Shown here: one piece after another, positions 1 through 6,659 of the stretch
Layout of the letters: every line of letters begins with the position of its first letter
Position numbering within the stretch: the stretch's first letter is position 1
Source of the DNA: CAYNTG01 sp964400105
GTDB taxonomy: Bacteria > UBP14 > UBA6098
Direction of reading: 5' to 3'
DNA length: 11,612 nt
Assembly (NCBI GenBank): GCA_964400105.1
Contig: CAYNTG010000079.1
Span: 1-11,612 of the forward strand
Translations under genes and position numbers: made by a program
The notes under the pieces: model-generated
Database searches by the model: none
What the model saw: the letters and a program-made list of their open reading frames with translations, nothing else
Told to the model about the DNA's origin: nothing

Positions 1-1094
1 ACCTCGAATGGCGCGGTCTTGCCCTCGGTCCATATCGCGGCGCAACCGTTCGCCGAGGGATATTTCGGTGGTTCGTCTGCAATGCAATCGCAAAACTTGT
101 AACCCCAGCGTAAAACGTGATACCCATAGTAGCAGTGGTCGTAATAAATATCCTGCATTGCCGCGCTATCGACCTCCCAATAAAAATAATCGTAACCGGG
201 CATCGACGATATCACCGGGCGATTGCTGGTGGCGTAGGTGCTCCAGTTCGAGTCCGCCGGGATGAAATTTATCTCGGTTGCGCGTTCCCATGCGGCGGAG
301 AAACCGCCTTCACCGTGGCAGTAGTCGAGCGAGGGATTTCCGAGGAAAGTCCAGTGACAATCGATCATATCCGTCGGCGCGAAAACGCTGCCGACGCGGA
401 TTGCGTGGTTAATTCGGTATGGAGTATCCGAGGGCGGGTCCTCGGTCTCCCAGAGGACATGAACGCGCTCCGCTCCGCAGCAGCTATCGGCAAAAATGCT
501 GATCGACGGGTATCGGTCATAAGCGGTCGGGCTTGTCGTAATGGCCTCGGTGACGCTGCCGGGATAATCGCTGTAAGTCGATGCTTCGTAATAATATATA
601 TCCGAGAATCCGCCATAGTTCTCCTGCCATACGACGTGCACAGCGGCGGTGTCATCGACGACAATAGCCGGATAGACCGAATTTCCGTGCGTGAAGCTTA
701 TTCGGGTTGGAATGCCATAATCGTATGGGCATTCGAGGAATATCTCGCTCAGTCCGCCGGAGTCCGCTTGATATGCGATGACCGGAAGCGTGCCGAAAAT
801 ATCGATGGATGGGTATTTCGGGTTAGTCCACCCCGGTCCGGGCATGAGCACGGACATACGCACCCACGTATCACCATTATCCGTCGAATGAGCCATCACA
901 ATCGTATCTGGATCGAACATATAGACGGCGTAAAATTCTCCTGAGGGAAAATCGCGATTCGATGAGACCAGCTTAAAGCCGTTGCTACGTGCGGTGGCAT
1001 CCGCGACGAAAGTCGTTCCGATAACCGAAGAGGATTGAGCAAAAGCGGCGAGGGCGAAAAACAGAATGAGAGCGGTAGATAAATAAGATTTCAC
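1..1094 (-). CDS. Secreted beta-propeller (BNR/Asp-box) protein, C-terminus cut off by window edge
   Basis: Reading the minus strand from a GTG at 1094 gives 364 uninterrupted codons that run off the window, so the C-terminus is missing. The GTG is chosen because AAGGAG (1101-1106) lies 6 bases upstream; the ATG at 1110 is out of frame. Residues 1-20 form a Sec signal peptide: a Lys near the start, a hydrophobic core ALILFFALAAF and a likely cut after AFA. There is no lipobox. Residues 70-77 read STDNGDTW, a clear Asp box (S-x-D-x-G-x-T-W) as in sialidase and BNR repeats. Similar strands recur near 141-170 (YPAIVVDD, VHVVWQE, SDIYYY) and 195-217 (YPSISIF, VHVLWE), as expected of propeller blades. 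Several Cys cluster near 321-351. It is probably an exported surface or extracellular protein; substrate or partner is unknown. No sialidase active site can be asserted. It sits downstream of the terminator at 1147-1175, so it is probably transcribed separately. Confidence 0.75.
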   Translation of the reverse strand, partial: MKSYLSTALILFFALAAFAQSSSVIGTTFVADATARSNGFKLVSSNRDFPSGEFYAVYMFDPDTIVMAHSTDNGDTWVRMSVLMPGPGWTNPKYPSIDIFGTLPVIAYQADSGGLSEIFLECPYDYGIPTRISFTHGNSVYPAIVVDDTAAVHVVWQENYGGFSDIYYYEASTYSDYPGSVTEAITTSPTAYDRYPSISIFADSCCGAERVHVLWETEDPPSDTPYRINHAIRVGSVFAPTDMIDCHWTFLGNPSLDYCHGEGGFSAAWERATEINFIPADSNWSTYATSNRPVISSMPGYDYFYWEVDSAAMQDIYYDHCYYGYHVLRWGYKFCDCIADEPPKYPSANGCAAIWTEGKTAPFE

Positions 1095-1146
1095 GATATT
1101 CTCCTTCCATGAATAATATCACGAATAATATAATATGAAAATATAA

Positions 1147-1175
1147 AAAAAACAACCTTAACGAGGTTGTTTTTT
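1147..1175 (-). terminator. Rho-independent terminator after acpS and the small downstream frame
   Basis: A 12-base stem (1147-1158 with 1164-1175) encloses the loop TAACG; its core is AACAACCT pairing with AGGTTGTT. Read on the minus strand it is followed by a run of T (eight), then ATATTTT, the classic intrinsic terminator layout. It lies 42 bases after the stop of the small frame that ends at 1217. On the plus strand it also has a T run, so it could work in both directions, but no plus-strand gene ends here. Confidence 0.8.
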
Positions 1176-1216
1176 GGATTTTATTATGGCGATTTATTTC
1201 TTCAGAAGGACTCGGG

Positions 1217-1458
1217 CTATGGTATTTGCCGTAATTCCTTAACCACTAACACGTCTTTTCGCATCCTTATCTCTGTCCCCGGAACAATTTCGCTCTTCGA
1301 TTCGAACCATCCCATGAGCTTTTTCCTGTCAGGTTGCGGCGTTGTGAATTCGACTGGAATAAGGGATTTGTTCACGACACCGAGATATGGGAATCCCGGA
1401 TAAAACGAGCCTACGCAATAGGCCGATATGCTCTTCGGATAATTGGATCATTTCCCAT
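1217..1458 (-). pseudogene. Small unrecognised gene downstream of acpS, apparently frameshifted
   Basis: On the minus strand, 1447-1217 is open for 76 codons with codon use like the neighbours. It contains a protein-like stretch (AYCVGSFYPGFPYLGVVNKS, later LMGWFESKSEIVPG) and ends at TAG. It has no good start: a TGA lies just upstream (1450-1448), and the only in-frame GTG (1375) has no convincing ribosome site and would remove a third of it. A suitable start exists in another frame: ATG at 1458, 8 bases past the acpS stop, with GGAGG (1470-1474) 11 bases upstream. Adding one base near 1449 would join that ATG to the open frame and give about 80 residues. The gene is therefore either broken by a one-base deletion or affected by an assembly error. 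If the break is ignored, a shorter 52-residue product from GTG 1375 is possible. I recognise no family. The terminator just beyond supports this being the end of the acpS transcript. Confidence 0.4.
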
Positions 1459-1464
1459 TCTTAT

Positions 1465-1842
1465 TCAATCCTCCAAAACAACGACTGCGGCGGCGTAATC
1501 CGCAGTGTGGCTAATCGAGAGATGCGTGACGGCGACTCCGATCTTATTCGCCGCTCTCTCCGCTCTACCGCTTGGGAAGATGAAAGGTTTTCCCAGGTCG
1601 TCGTTTATTACCTGTATGTCTTTCCAATCTATGCCACCGCGAAGGCCGCTGCCGAGAGCCTTCAGGAATGCCTCTTTTGCCGCGAACCGCGCAGCAAAAT
1701 TTATCTCCGGGTTCTTTTTCGATCTGCAATATGCGATTTCAATTTCAGAGAAAAGTTTCAAGACAAAATCGTCGCCGTATTCCTCCGCGATGCGCTTGAC
1801 GCGCGGGATGTCTATTATGTCTATGCCAATTCCGAGAATCAT
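1465..1842 (-). CDS. acpS: Holo-[acyl-carrier-protein] synthase
   Basis: The enzyme moves 4'-phosphopantetheine from coenzyme A to the conserved serine of apo-ACP, which makes ACP competent for fatty-acid synthesis. It is cytosolic, Mg2+-dependent and normally trimeric. The 125-residue length is typical of AcpS. The three family motifs are present in order: GIGIDIIDI at 4-12 (metal-binding Asp8), FAAKEAFLKALG at 53-64 (Glu57 and Lys61), and LSISHTADYAAA near 108-119. The start is ATG 1842 with a weak GGAA upstream; another ATG just upstream (1854) is in a different frame. The stop TGA is at 1467-1465. A possible promoter lies at 1876-1904. The next gene upstream on the same strand is folD, but a scaffold gap separates them, so an operon cannot be claimed. 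Downstream, a small broken frame begins 8 bases later, followed by a terminator. Confidence 0.95.
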   Translation of the reverse strand: MILGIGIDIIDIPRVKRIAEEYGDDFVLKLFSEIEIAYCRSKKNPEINFAARFAAKEAFLKALGSGLRGGIDWKDIQVINDDLGKPFIFPSGRAERAANKIGVAVTHLSISHTADYAAAVVVLED

Positions 1843-1875
1843 TTGGTTCCATTGCTTTATATTTACCAGTAGCTA

Positions 1876-1904
1876 AAATTAACAATTTTTGGCGCTTTTG
1901 TCGA
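1876..1904 (-). promoter_or_regulatory. Possible promoter for acpS
   Basis: On the minus strand, TCGACA (1904-1899) and TAATTT (1881-1876) are 17 bases apart, in an AT-rich stretch 34 bases upstream of the acpS ATG. The -35 box is good (5 of 6) but the -10 box is poor (3 of 6), so this is much weaker than the other promoters proposed in the window. Confidence 0.3.
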
Positions 1905-1962
1905 GCGAAAATTGTATCGAGCGAGATAAATTACTCCCGCCATTCAGTCGATTTCGGCGTCG

Positions 1963-2062
1963 NNNNNNNNNNNNNNNNNNNNNNNNNNNNNNNNNNNNNN
2001 NNNNNNNNNNNNNNNNNNNNNNNNNNNNNNNNNNNNNNNNNNNNNNNNNNNNNNNNNNNNNN
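1963..2062. other. Assembly gap of 100 N
   Basis: Exactly 100 consecutive N, the conventional placeholder for a scaffold join of unknown true length. It lies between acpS and folD and is flanked on the right by palindromic sequence, a common reason for an assembly to break. One or more genes could be missing here, and the order of the two sides depends on scaffolding only. Confidence 0.98.
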
Positions 2063-2087
2063 ATTTTCTCCTGCGGCCAGAATTCGT

Positions 2088-2158
2088 AGAAACCCCCCTG
2101 ACCCACCTTCGTAAGGGGAAACAATTAGCACCTCCCCTATGAAGGGCGGAGGGTTTCT
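2088..2158. repeat. Palindromic intergenic element beside the gap
   Basis: The ends form an inverted repeat: AGAAACCCCCC (2088-2098) against GGAGGGTTTCT (2148-2158), matching at 10 of 11 positions when one is reverse-complemented. Inside are further C-rich and G-rich half sites such as CCTTCGTAAGGGG and CCCCTATGAAGGG. No convincing gene lies here. It resembles in style the REP-like hairpins at 11433-11503, which are also built on CCCCTTCG/CGAAGGGG-type arms. Whether they belong to one family needs a genome-wide comparison. Confidence 0.55.
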
Positions 2159-2180
2159 TCTTTCTTTCTCCGCACCAATT

Positions 2181-2247
2181 CCGCGTTGAACGCGAACACG
2201 TCGTTCACCTTCGCAGCGAACGACGCCTGAACAAGATCGGGTCTTGT
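2181..2247. repeat. Run of short hairpins downstream of folD
   Basis: Three compact inverted repeats follow each other: CGCGTT/AACGCG around 2182-2194, CGTCGTTC (2199-2206) with GAACGACG (2218-2225), and ACAAGA/TCTTGT at 2231-2247. An alternative stem, TTCGC (2210-2214) with GCGAA (2216-2220), competes with the middle one. No long T run follows on the minus strand, so this is not a standard terminator for folD, although it could slow or end its transcript. No gene is supported between folD and the gap. Confidence 0.4.
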
Positions 2248-2255
2248 CGTCGATC

Positions 2256-3104
2256 TCAGCGTTCGGCGCGTTTTTCGGCGGCCTCGACCGTATGTGATAT
2301 CAATGAAGAGATCGTCATAGGGCCGACGCCGCCGGGAACTGGCGTCCATGCCGAGCTTTTCGGCGCGGCGTTTTCGAGATCGATATCCCCGCACCTTTCG
2401 GGATGAAACCCGGCATCGATGAGGATCGCGCCGTCTTTGATCCAGTCGGCCTTTATAAAACGCGGTTTGCCGACAGCGCCGACGACGATATCGGCACTTT
2501 GCACGATGGATGGAAGATCGACCGTTCTGGAATGGCATATTGTGACCGTTGCATGGCGGTTTAGCAGCATCATAGCGAGCGGTTTGCCGAGAATTGGGCT
2601 TCGCCCGACGACAACGGCGTGAAGCCCCTTCGGATCGATCTTATAGTGATCGATGATCTTCATGATGCCCGCCGGTGTGGCGCTTCCGTATGCGAATTCG
2701 CCCATTGCCATCCTGCCGAAGCCGAGGCAGGTTACGCCATCGACATCCTTCTCGATAGCGATTCGGTCGAAGCAGGCGCGTTCATCGATCTGCGAGGGAA
2801 CGGGATGTTGTAGTAGAATTCCCTCGACAGCCGGATCGGCGTTAAGCTCGTCGATCTTCGCCAGTAGCTCTTCGGTCGTGGTTTCGGTGGGCATGGCAAC
2901 CCGAAGGAAATCCATTCCCACGCGCTTACATGCATTGCCCTTCATCCGAACATAGGTGACCGATGCCGGATCGTCGCCGGCAATGATGGTCGCGAGCATC
3001 GGGGTTCGACCTGTCGATTCGATTATGCGCTGAACACGTTGCCCGAGCGAGATTTCGATGCTCTTGGCGAGCGTCTTTCCATCGAGGATAAGTGGTTCTT
3101 TCAT
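2256..3104 (-). CDS. folD: Bifunctional methylenetetrahydrofolate dehydrogenase / methenyltetrahydrofolate cyclohydrolase
   Basis: FolD interconverts 5,10-methylene-THF, 5,10-methenyl-THF and 10-formyl-THF using NADP+, supplying one-carbon units for purines and formyl-Met. The protein has 282 residues, the usual length. Visible motifs are SVTYVRMK at 48-55 (catalytic Tyr51 and Lys55), GILLQHPVP at 95-103, KDVDG at 119-123 (Asp123), the nucleotide-binding loop VVGRSPILGKP at 165-175, and TPVPGGVGPMT at 254-264. Two motifs differ from the textbook enzyme: QHPVP for QLPLP, and SATPAG at 141-146 for PCTPxG. From memory these occur together in a recognised FolD branch, so I do not read them as damage. 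The start is ATG 3104, with GGAG 4 bases upstream; the frame is open to 3146, but that would add 14 residues absent from the family. It is divergent from nfnA and has its own promoter at 3133-3161. Confidence 0.95.
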   Translation of the reverse strand: MKEPLILDGKTLAKSIEISLGQRVQRIIESTGRTPMLATIIAGDDPASVTYVRMKGNACKRVGMDFLRVAMPTETTTEELLAKIDELNADPAVEGILLQHPVPSQIDERACFDRIAIEKDVDGVTCLGFGRMAMGEFAYGSATPAGIMKIIDHYKIDPKGLHAVVVGRSPILGKPLAMMLLNRHATVTICHSRTVDLPSIVQSADIVVGAVGKPRFIKADWIKDGAILIDAGFHPERCGDIDLENAAPKSSAWTPVPGGVGPMTISSLISHTVEAAEKRAER

Positions 3105-3132
3105 ATTTCTCCAATCATTTTCGGTTTCGACT

Positions 3133-3161
3133 AATATAAATCCCATTCATGTTTTGGTCAA
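3133..3161 (-). promoter_or_regulatory. Promoter for folD
   Basis: On the minus strand TTGACC (3161-3156) and TATATT (3138-3133) are separated by 17 bases, a near-consensus housekeeping sigma-factor promoter. The predicted transcript start is near 3126, giving a leader of about 22 bases before the ATG at 3104. That is too short for a riboswitch. Confidence 0.7.
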
Positions 3162-3203
3162 ATGATTATAAAAAAATGAACTTGGATTGAGAAACTTTTG
3201 TGT

Positions 3204-3231
3204 TTGACATTTGCTTATGCATAAATAGAAT
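3204..3231 (+). promoter_or_regulatory. Promoter for nfnAB, with a palindrome in the spacer
   Basis: TTGACA (3204-3209) and TAGAAT (3226-3231) are 16 bases apart, which is 11 of 12 consensus positions. Transcription would start near 3238, giving a leader of about 35 bases. The spacer holds the perfect 10-base palindrome TTATGCATAA (3215-3224), placed where a dimeric regulator would block RNA polymerase. The -35 box is 42 bases from that of the divergent folD promoter. Confidence 0.7.
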
Positions 3232-3272
3232 AAAAAAATGGTAACTAATTGCGTTCCTTTATTGGAGGTTGC

Positions 3273-4112
3273 ATGAACAAGATAATTCGCAAAGAAAAAC
3301 TTTCTGCGGATATCAAGCTCTATGTTGTGGAAACACCGCAAATAGCATTAAAAGCGCTTCCCGGCCAGTTTGTCGTTATCCGAATCTGCGAAACCTGCGA
3401 GAGGATCCCTCTCACGATAGCCGATTCCGATCCTGCGGCCGGAACCATAACAATGATCGTCCAGGAGGTCGGTAAAACCACACGCCGGATGGGACTTATC
3501 GAGGTCGGAGACACAATTGTCGATGTCGCAGGCCCTCTCGGCAACCCCAGCGAAATCGAAAACTTCGGCACGGTCGTAATTATCGGCGGTGGAATCGGTA
3601 TCGCGCCGATATACCCGATCGTTCGGGCGATGAAAAAGGCGGGCAATCGCGTGATAACGATAATCGGGACGCGATGCGGGGATCTGCTTTTTTATCTGGA
3701 TCAGCTCGGTGCCGTATCGGACGAACTGCTGATTACTACCGACGATGGATCGCGGGGGCGCAAGGGATTCGTCACCGAGGAGCTTCAAAGGCTCATCGAC
3801 GGGGGAACAAAGATCGATCGCGTCGTCGCTATCGGCCCGACGATCATGATGAAGATGGTTTCCGAGGTCACTCGACCATATAAAATCCCGACGATCGTCA
3901 GTCTGAATTCGATAATGGTCTGTAGTACCGGGATGTGCGGATCATGCCGTGTCGAGGTCGATGGCGAAACGAAATTCGCGTGCGTCGATGGTCCCGAATT
4001 CGATGGTCATAAGGTCAATTTCGACCTTCTAATGCAGCGTCTCGATATGTATACTTCTCAAGAGCGCGAATCCGACAAACATTTTTGCATAAAGACCAAA
4101 CAACAGAGTTAA
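3273..4112 (+). CDS. nfnA: NADH-dependent ferredoxin:NADP+ oxidoreductase, small subunit (NfnA/SudB type)
   Basis: This subunit pairs with the product of the next gene to form NfnAB, a soluble flavin-based electron-bifurcating enzyme linking NADH, ferredoxin and NADPH; some homologues are called sulfide dehydrogenase. The 279 residues show the ferredoxin-reductase fold: FAD motif RIPLTI at 44-49, nucleotide-binding IIGGGIGIAPIYPI at 103-116, and a C-terminal [2Fe-2S] site followed by the diagnostic FACVDGPEFDGH (235-246). The cluster ligands appear to be Cys217, Cys222, Cys225 and Cys237 (C-x4-C-x2-C-x11-C). In the NfnA proteins I know, the first position is Asp (MVDGTGMCG); here it is MVCSTGMCG, so the site is all-Cys as in PyrK. 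The start is ATG 3273 with GGAGG 4 bases upstream; TTG 3249 is in frame but less likely. PyrK is the alternative, but the NfnA signature and the adjacent nfnB argue against it. Confidence 0.9.
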   Translation: MNKIIRKEKLSADIKLYVVETPQIALKALPGQFVVIRICETCERIPLTIADSDPAAGTITMIVQEVGKTTRRMGLIEVGDTIVDVAGPLGNPSEIENFGTVVIIGGGIGIAPIYPIVRAMKKAGNRVITIIGTRCGDLLFYLDQLGAVSDELLITTDDGSRGRKGFVTEELQRLIDGGTKIDRVVAIGPTIMMKMVSEVTRPYKIPTIVSLNSIMVCSTGMCGSCRVEVDGETKFACVDGPEFDGHKVNFDLLMQRLDMYTSQERESDKHFCIKTKQQS

Positions 4113-4126
4113 TCGAGGAATGGAAA

Positions 4127-5521
4127 ATGCCAAAGATAATTCCTAAAAAAACTCCGATGCCCGAACAGTCGCCGAAAAAGCGGATCGAGAATTTCGACGA
4201 GGTTCCTTATGGATACAGCGAAGAGTTGGCTATTGCCGAGGCGAACCGCTGCCTTCAGTGCAAGAATAGCCCGTGTGTCGCTGGCTGCCCGGTTGAAATC
4301 GATATTCCGGGCTTCATAAAAAAGATTGCCGAGGGCGATTTCGAGGGATCGATTCGGATTATGAAGGATAAAAATTTGCTTCCGGCTATATGTGGGCGCG
4401 TTTGTCCACAGGAAGAACAGTGCGAAAAGGCATGCGTTCTCGGAAAAAAATTCGAGCCGGTTGCGATCGGTCGCCTCGAACGGTTTATCGCCGACTGGGA
4501 AGCGAAATCGGGTAACATCGAGATCCCCGAATTGCCGCCCTCCACAGGTAGGAAAGTCGCTATTGTCGGCAGCGGGCCTGCAGGACTTACCGTAGCCGGC
4601 GATTTAGTAAAACTTGGACATAAAGTTACTGTCTTCGAAGCGCTCCACGAGCCGGGCGGTGTTCTCGTTTATGGGATTCCCGAATTTCGGCTTCCGAAGG
4701 AGATCGTAACGCGGGAGATCGGTTATCTGAAAAAACTCGGCGTCGAGATCGTGACGAGTTTTATTATCGGCCGCACAAAAACCGTCGATGAGCTTTTTGA
4801 TGATTACGATGCGGTTTTTATCGGGACCGGAGCGGGTCTTCCGTGGTTCATGTTCCTTCCGGGCGAGAATTTGAAAGGAATTTATTCCGCAAACGAATTT
4901 CTGACTAGATCGAATCTCATGAAGGCGTATCGGTTCCCGGAATACGATACGCCGATTATGCGCGGAGGGCGCGTCGCCACTATCGGCGGAGGCAATGTTG
5001 CGATGGATTCCGCTCGAACCGCACTTCGACTCGGTGCCACCGAGTCTATCGTGATCTACCGCCGCTCGCGCAAGCAGATTCCTGCCCGTAACGAGGAGAT
5101 CGAGCACGCCGAGGAGGAGGGAATTCGCTTTCAGTTTCTAACAAACCCGGTCGCCTACCATGCCAACGACGATGGTTGGGTTACGGATATCGAGTGTATC
5201 CGTATGAAGCTTGGCGAACCGGATTCGTCGGGACGTAGTCGTCCCGTCCCGATCGAAGGCTCGAATTTCTTGATTCCAATCGATACCGTCGTCGTCGCTA
5301 TCGGTAATTCGCCAAATCCGCTAGTTACATCGACAACCTCCGGCCTCGAAACCGGCCGCAACGGCACGATCATCGTCGATCCGGAAACCGGACGAACATC
5401 CAAAAAAGGCGTTTTTGCGGGCGGTGATATCGTTACCGGTGCCGCCACCGTGATCCTCGCAATGGGCGCAGGACGCATCGCAGCACGATCGATCGATAAG
5501 TTCCTTCGCACAGGGAAATAA
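4127..5521 (+). CDS. nfnB: NADH-dependent ferredoxin:NADP+ oxidoreductase, large subunit (NfnB/GltD-like)
   Basis: Large subunit of the bifurcating transhydrogenase; it carries two [4Fe-4S] clusters, the bifurcating FAD and the NADPH site. At 464 residues it matches NfnB length. The N-terminal ferredoxin-like part has CLQCKNSPCVAGCP (Cys42, 45, 50, 54) and CGRVCPQEEQCEKAC (Cys89, 93, 99, 103). One cluster of the T. maritima enzyme is reported to have a Glu ligand, which probably corresponds to one of Glu97-Glu100. The FAD motif is AIVGSGPAGLTVAGDL at 145-160, the NADPH-binding motif ATIGGGNVAMDSARTAL at 284-300, and the C-terminal flavin motif GVFAGGDIVTGAATV at 428-442. The start is ATG 4127, 14 bases after the nfnA stop, with GAGGAA at 4115-4120; an in-frame TTG at 4085 would overlap nfnA. 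GltD is the main alternative, but the adjacent nfnA and the absence of gltB make NfnB much more likely. No intrinsic terminator follows. Confidence 0.92.
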   Translation: MPKIIPKKTPMPEQSPKKRIENFDEVPYGYSEELAIAEANRCLQCKNSPCVAGCPVEIDIPGFIKKIAEGDFEGSIRIMKDKNLLPAICGRVCPQEEQCEKACVLGKKFEPVAIGRLERFIADWEAKSGNIEIPELPPSTGRKVAIVGSGPAGLTVAGDLVKLGHKVTVFEALHEPGGVLVYGIPEFRLPKEIVTREIGYLKKLGVEIVTSFIIGRTKTVDELFDDYDAVFIGTGAGLPWFMFLPGENLKGIYSANEFLTRSNLMKAYRFPEYDTPIMRGGRVATIGGGNVAMDSARTALRLGATESIVIYRRSRKQIPARNEEIEHAEEEGIRFQFLTNPVAYHANDDGWVTDIECIRMKLGEPDSSGRSRPVPIEGSNFLIPIDTVVVAIGNSPNPLVTSTTSGLETGRNGTIIVDPETGRTSKKGVFAGGDIVTGAATVILAMGAGRIAARSIDKFLRTGK

Positions 5522-5541
5522 GAATAACGGGGCAGGTCGGC

Positions 5542-5763
5542 GGCTGGCGCGTGGGTTGCGATGTTGGGGGATGGGATTTTTGCGTCCGAAGGAACCGCAA
5601 AAATCGTGACAGCCGAAGGTTGGGGATGGCTAATATCTAAAATTTCACTTCCGGCGACGCTCCGGCTGGCACGCTCCATGCGTTGTGCTCATGAGGAATA
5701 CTGAATATTATATATCGCACGCATGCATTCCACTCCTCACCCTTCACAACTCTCGCGCCAGCC
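5542..5763. repeat. 222-base non-coding segment bounded by imperfect inverted repeats
   Basis: GGCTGGCGCG (5542-5551) recurs in reverse complement as CGCGCCAGCC (5754-5763). Continuing inward, the first 20 bases of the two ends match at 17 positions, and similarity decays further in. The segment also contains a perfect 10-base hairpin, GATTTTTGCG/CGCAAAAATC (5575-5584 with 5596-5605). It holds no convincing gene. I see no target-site duplication at the outer edges. A MITE-like or REP-like element is possible. The segment fills most of the nfnB to lipoprotein spacer; the rest (5764-5860) shows nothing I can name. Confidence 0.4.
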
Positions 5764-5860
5764 TTGTTTTGCTTGTAGTCGATTGGAGTAACAAAATTCG
5801 GCTGCTGGACATAAGCTTAAAATGCCCTTCACTCATCTACTACAAAATTCCATTCGATGA

Positions 5861-5888
5861 TTGACAACTTGGAATAACGCATTATATT
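5861..5888 (+). promoter_or_regulatory. Promoter of the four-gene envelope operon
   Basis: TTGACA (5861-5866) and TATATT (5883-5888) lie 16 bases apart, a near-perfect housekeeping promoter. Transcription would start near 5895, leaving about 34 bases before the ATG at 5929, including GGAGG at 5919-5923. No comparable promoter is seen before the next three genes. Confidence 0.75.
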
Positions 5889-5928
5889 GGTGGTCGAATT
5901 TTCAATTTTCACCCGTATGGAGGAGATG

Positions 5929-6642
5929 ATGAACAAGACTATCCTTATAATTTCGTTGTCTATTGTTGCGATTTTTCTGTTCGGATGTTCTGGCGGTCGT
6001 CTTACGGAAGAGGAATATCTGGCACAGGCCCAGAAATTCATATCCGAGGGCAATGTCGAGGACGCTATTTACAACTATAAAAATGTTCTGGTCTATTATC
6101 CAGAATCCGAGAAAACCGATTTTTGCAAATCCACTATCCTCGATTTGACGATTCAAATGGCGGAGAAATATGCCGGAACCCCAAAGGGAGAAACATATGC
6201 GGCGGAAGCCATCTCTCTTGCCGAGGAAACCTCGGATACGCTCGTTTATTGGATAAAATTCAGCATGGCATCGATGACCGCCGAATCCGATCCGGAAAAG
6301 GCGAAGGAGCTTTTCGCGAAAATTCCTATCGACGGATATTATTATGCCTCTCAGGTTGCTCTCGGCAAAGGCGATTACAAAACCGCCAACGCCGCTTATG
6401 AAAAGCTTCTCGAAATTTATCCCGACGATCCGAGTAACTATAAGGCCACTTTCCTCATAGGATTCAACTATTCGGAATATCTCAAGGATTACGAAAAAGC
6501 CAGAGTATATTTCGAAAGAGTTCTCGCCGGTTATCCCGATTGCGACCTCGTCCCCAGCGCTAAGTGGATGCTCGAAAATATGGGCAAACCAGCCGAGGAA
6601 ATCGAATTTATCGATTCCGAGATTGTTAAGGAAAGCGTTTAG
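5929..6642 (+). CDS. TPR-repeat lipoprotein, BamD/YfiO-like
   Basis: A 237-residue protein with a lipoprotein signal: Lys3, a hydrophobic core ILIISLSIVAIF and lipobox LFGC with Cys20, then SGG. It should be lipidated and anchored in the membrane, probably facing the periplasm. The mature part is helical with TPR-like pairs: AQKFISEGNVEDAIYNYKNV near 33-52, then GDYKTANAAYEKLLEIYPDD (148-167) and KDYEKARVYFERVLAGYPDC (186-205), ending in AKWMLENMGK (211-220). The layout recalls BamD, but the middle third is less regular, so I call it BamD-like only. ATG 5929 is chosen because GGAGG sits 5 bases upstream and the signal peptide begins there; ATG 5926 is too close to that site. It is the first gene of the operon and ends 17 bases before the hydrolase gene. 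A role as a scaffold in envelope assembly is inference. Confidence 0.8.
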   Translation: MNKTILIISLSIVAIFLFGCSGGRLTEEEYLAQAQKFISEGNVEDAIYNYKNVLVYYPESEKTDFCKSTILDLTIQMAEKYAGTPKGETYAAEAISLAEETSDTLVYWIKFSMASMTAESDPEKAKELFAKIPIDGYYYASQVALGKGDYKTANAAYEKLLEIYPDDPSNYKATFLIGFNYSEYLKDYEKARVYFERVLAGYPDCDLVPSAKWMLENMGKPAEEIEFIDSEIVKESV

Positions 6643-6659
6643 TCCGACAAGGGGTCGCT

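Noticed and set aside
340..420. Suspected frameshift in the secreted BNR-type gene
   Set aside because: Re-reading the minus strand base by base showed the frame stays open through this region to the window edge.
117..944. 275-codon plus-strand open frame
   Set aside because: It is antisense to the secreted BNR-type gene, has no ribosome site, and its translation is low-complexity, whereas the opposite strand has a signal peptide and Asp box.
2137..2538. 133-codon minus-strand frame overlapping the folD end
   Set aside because: It is a shifted frame of folD running into the hairpin region, with an Arg-rich translation and no motif.
3105..3150. Folate riboswitch upstream of folD
   Set aside because: The predicted leader is only about 22 bases long, far too short.
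5575..5605. Terminator for nfnAB
   Set aside because: The 10-base hairpin is perfect but not followed by a T run on either strand; kept only as part of the repeat segment.
5155..5679. 174-codon minus-strand frame across the nfnB end and the following spacer
   Set aside because: Most of it is antisense to conserved nfnB, and the rest lies in the inverted-repeat segment. No ribosome site or domain.
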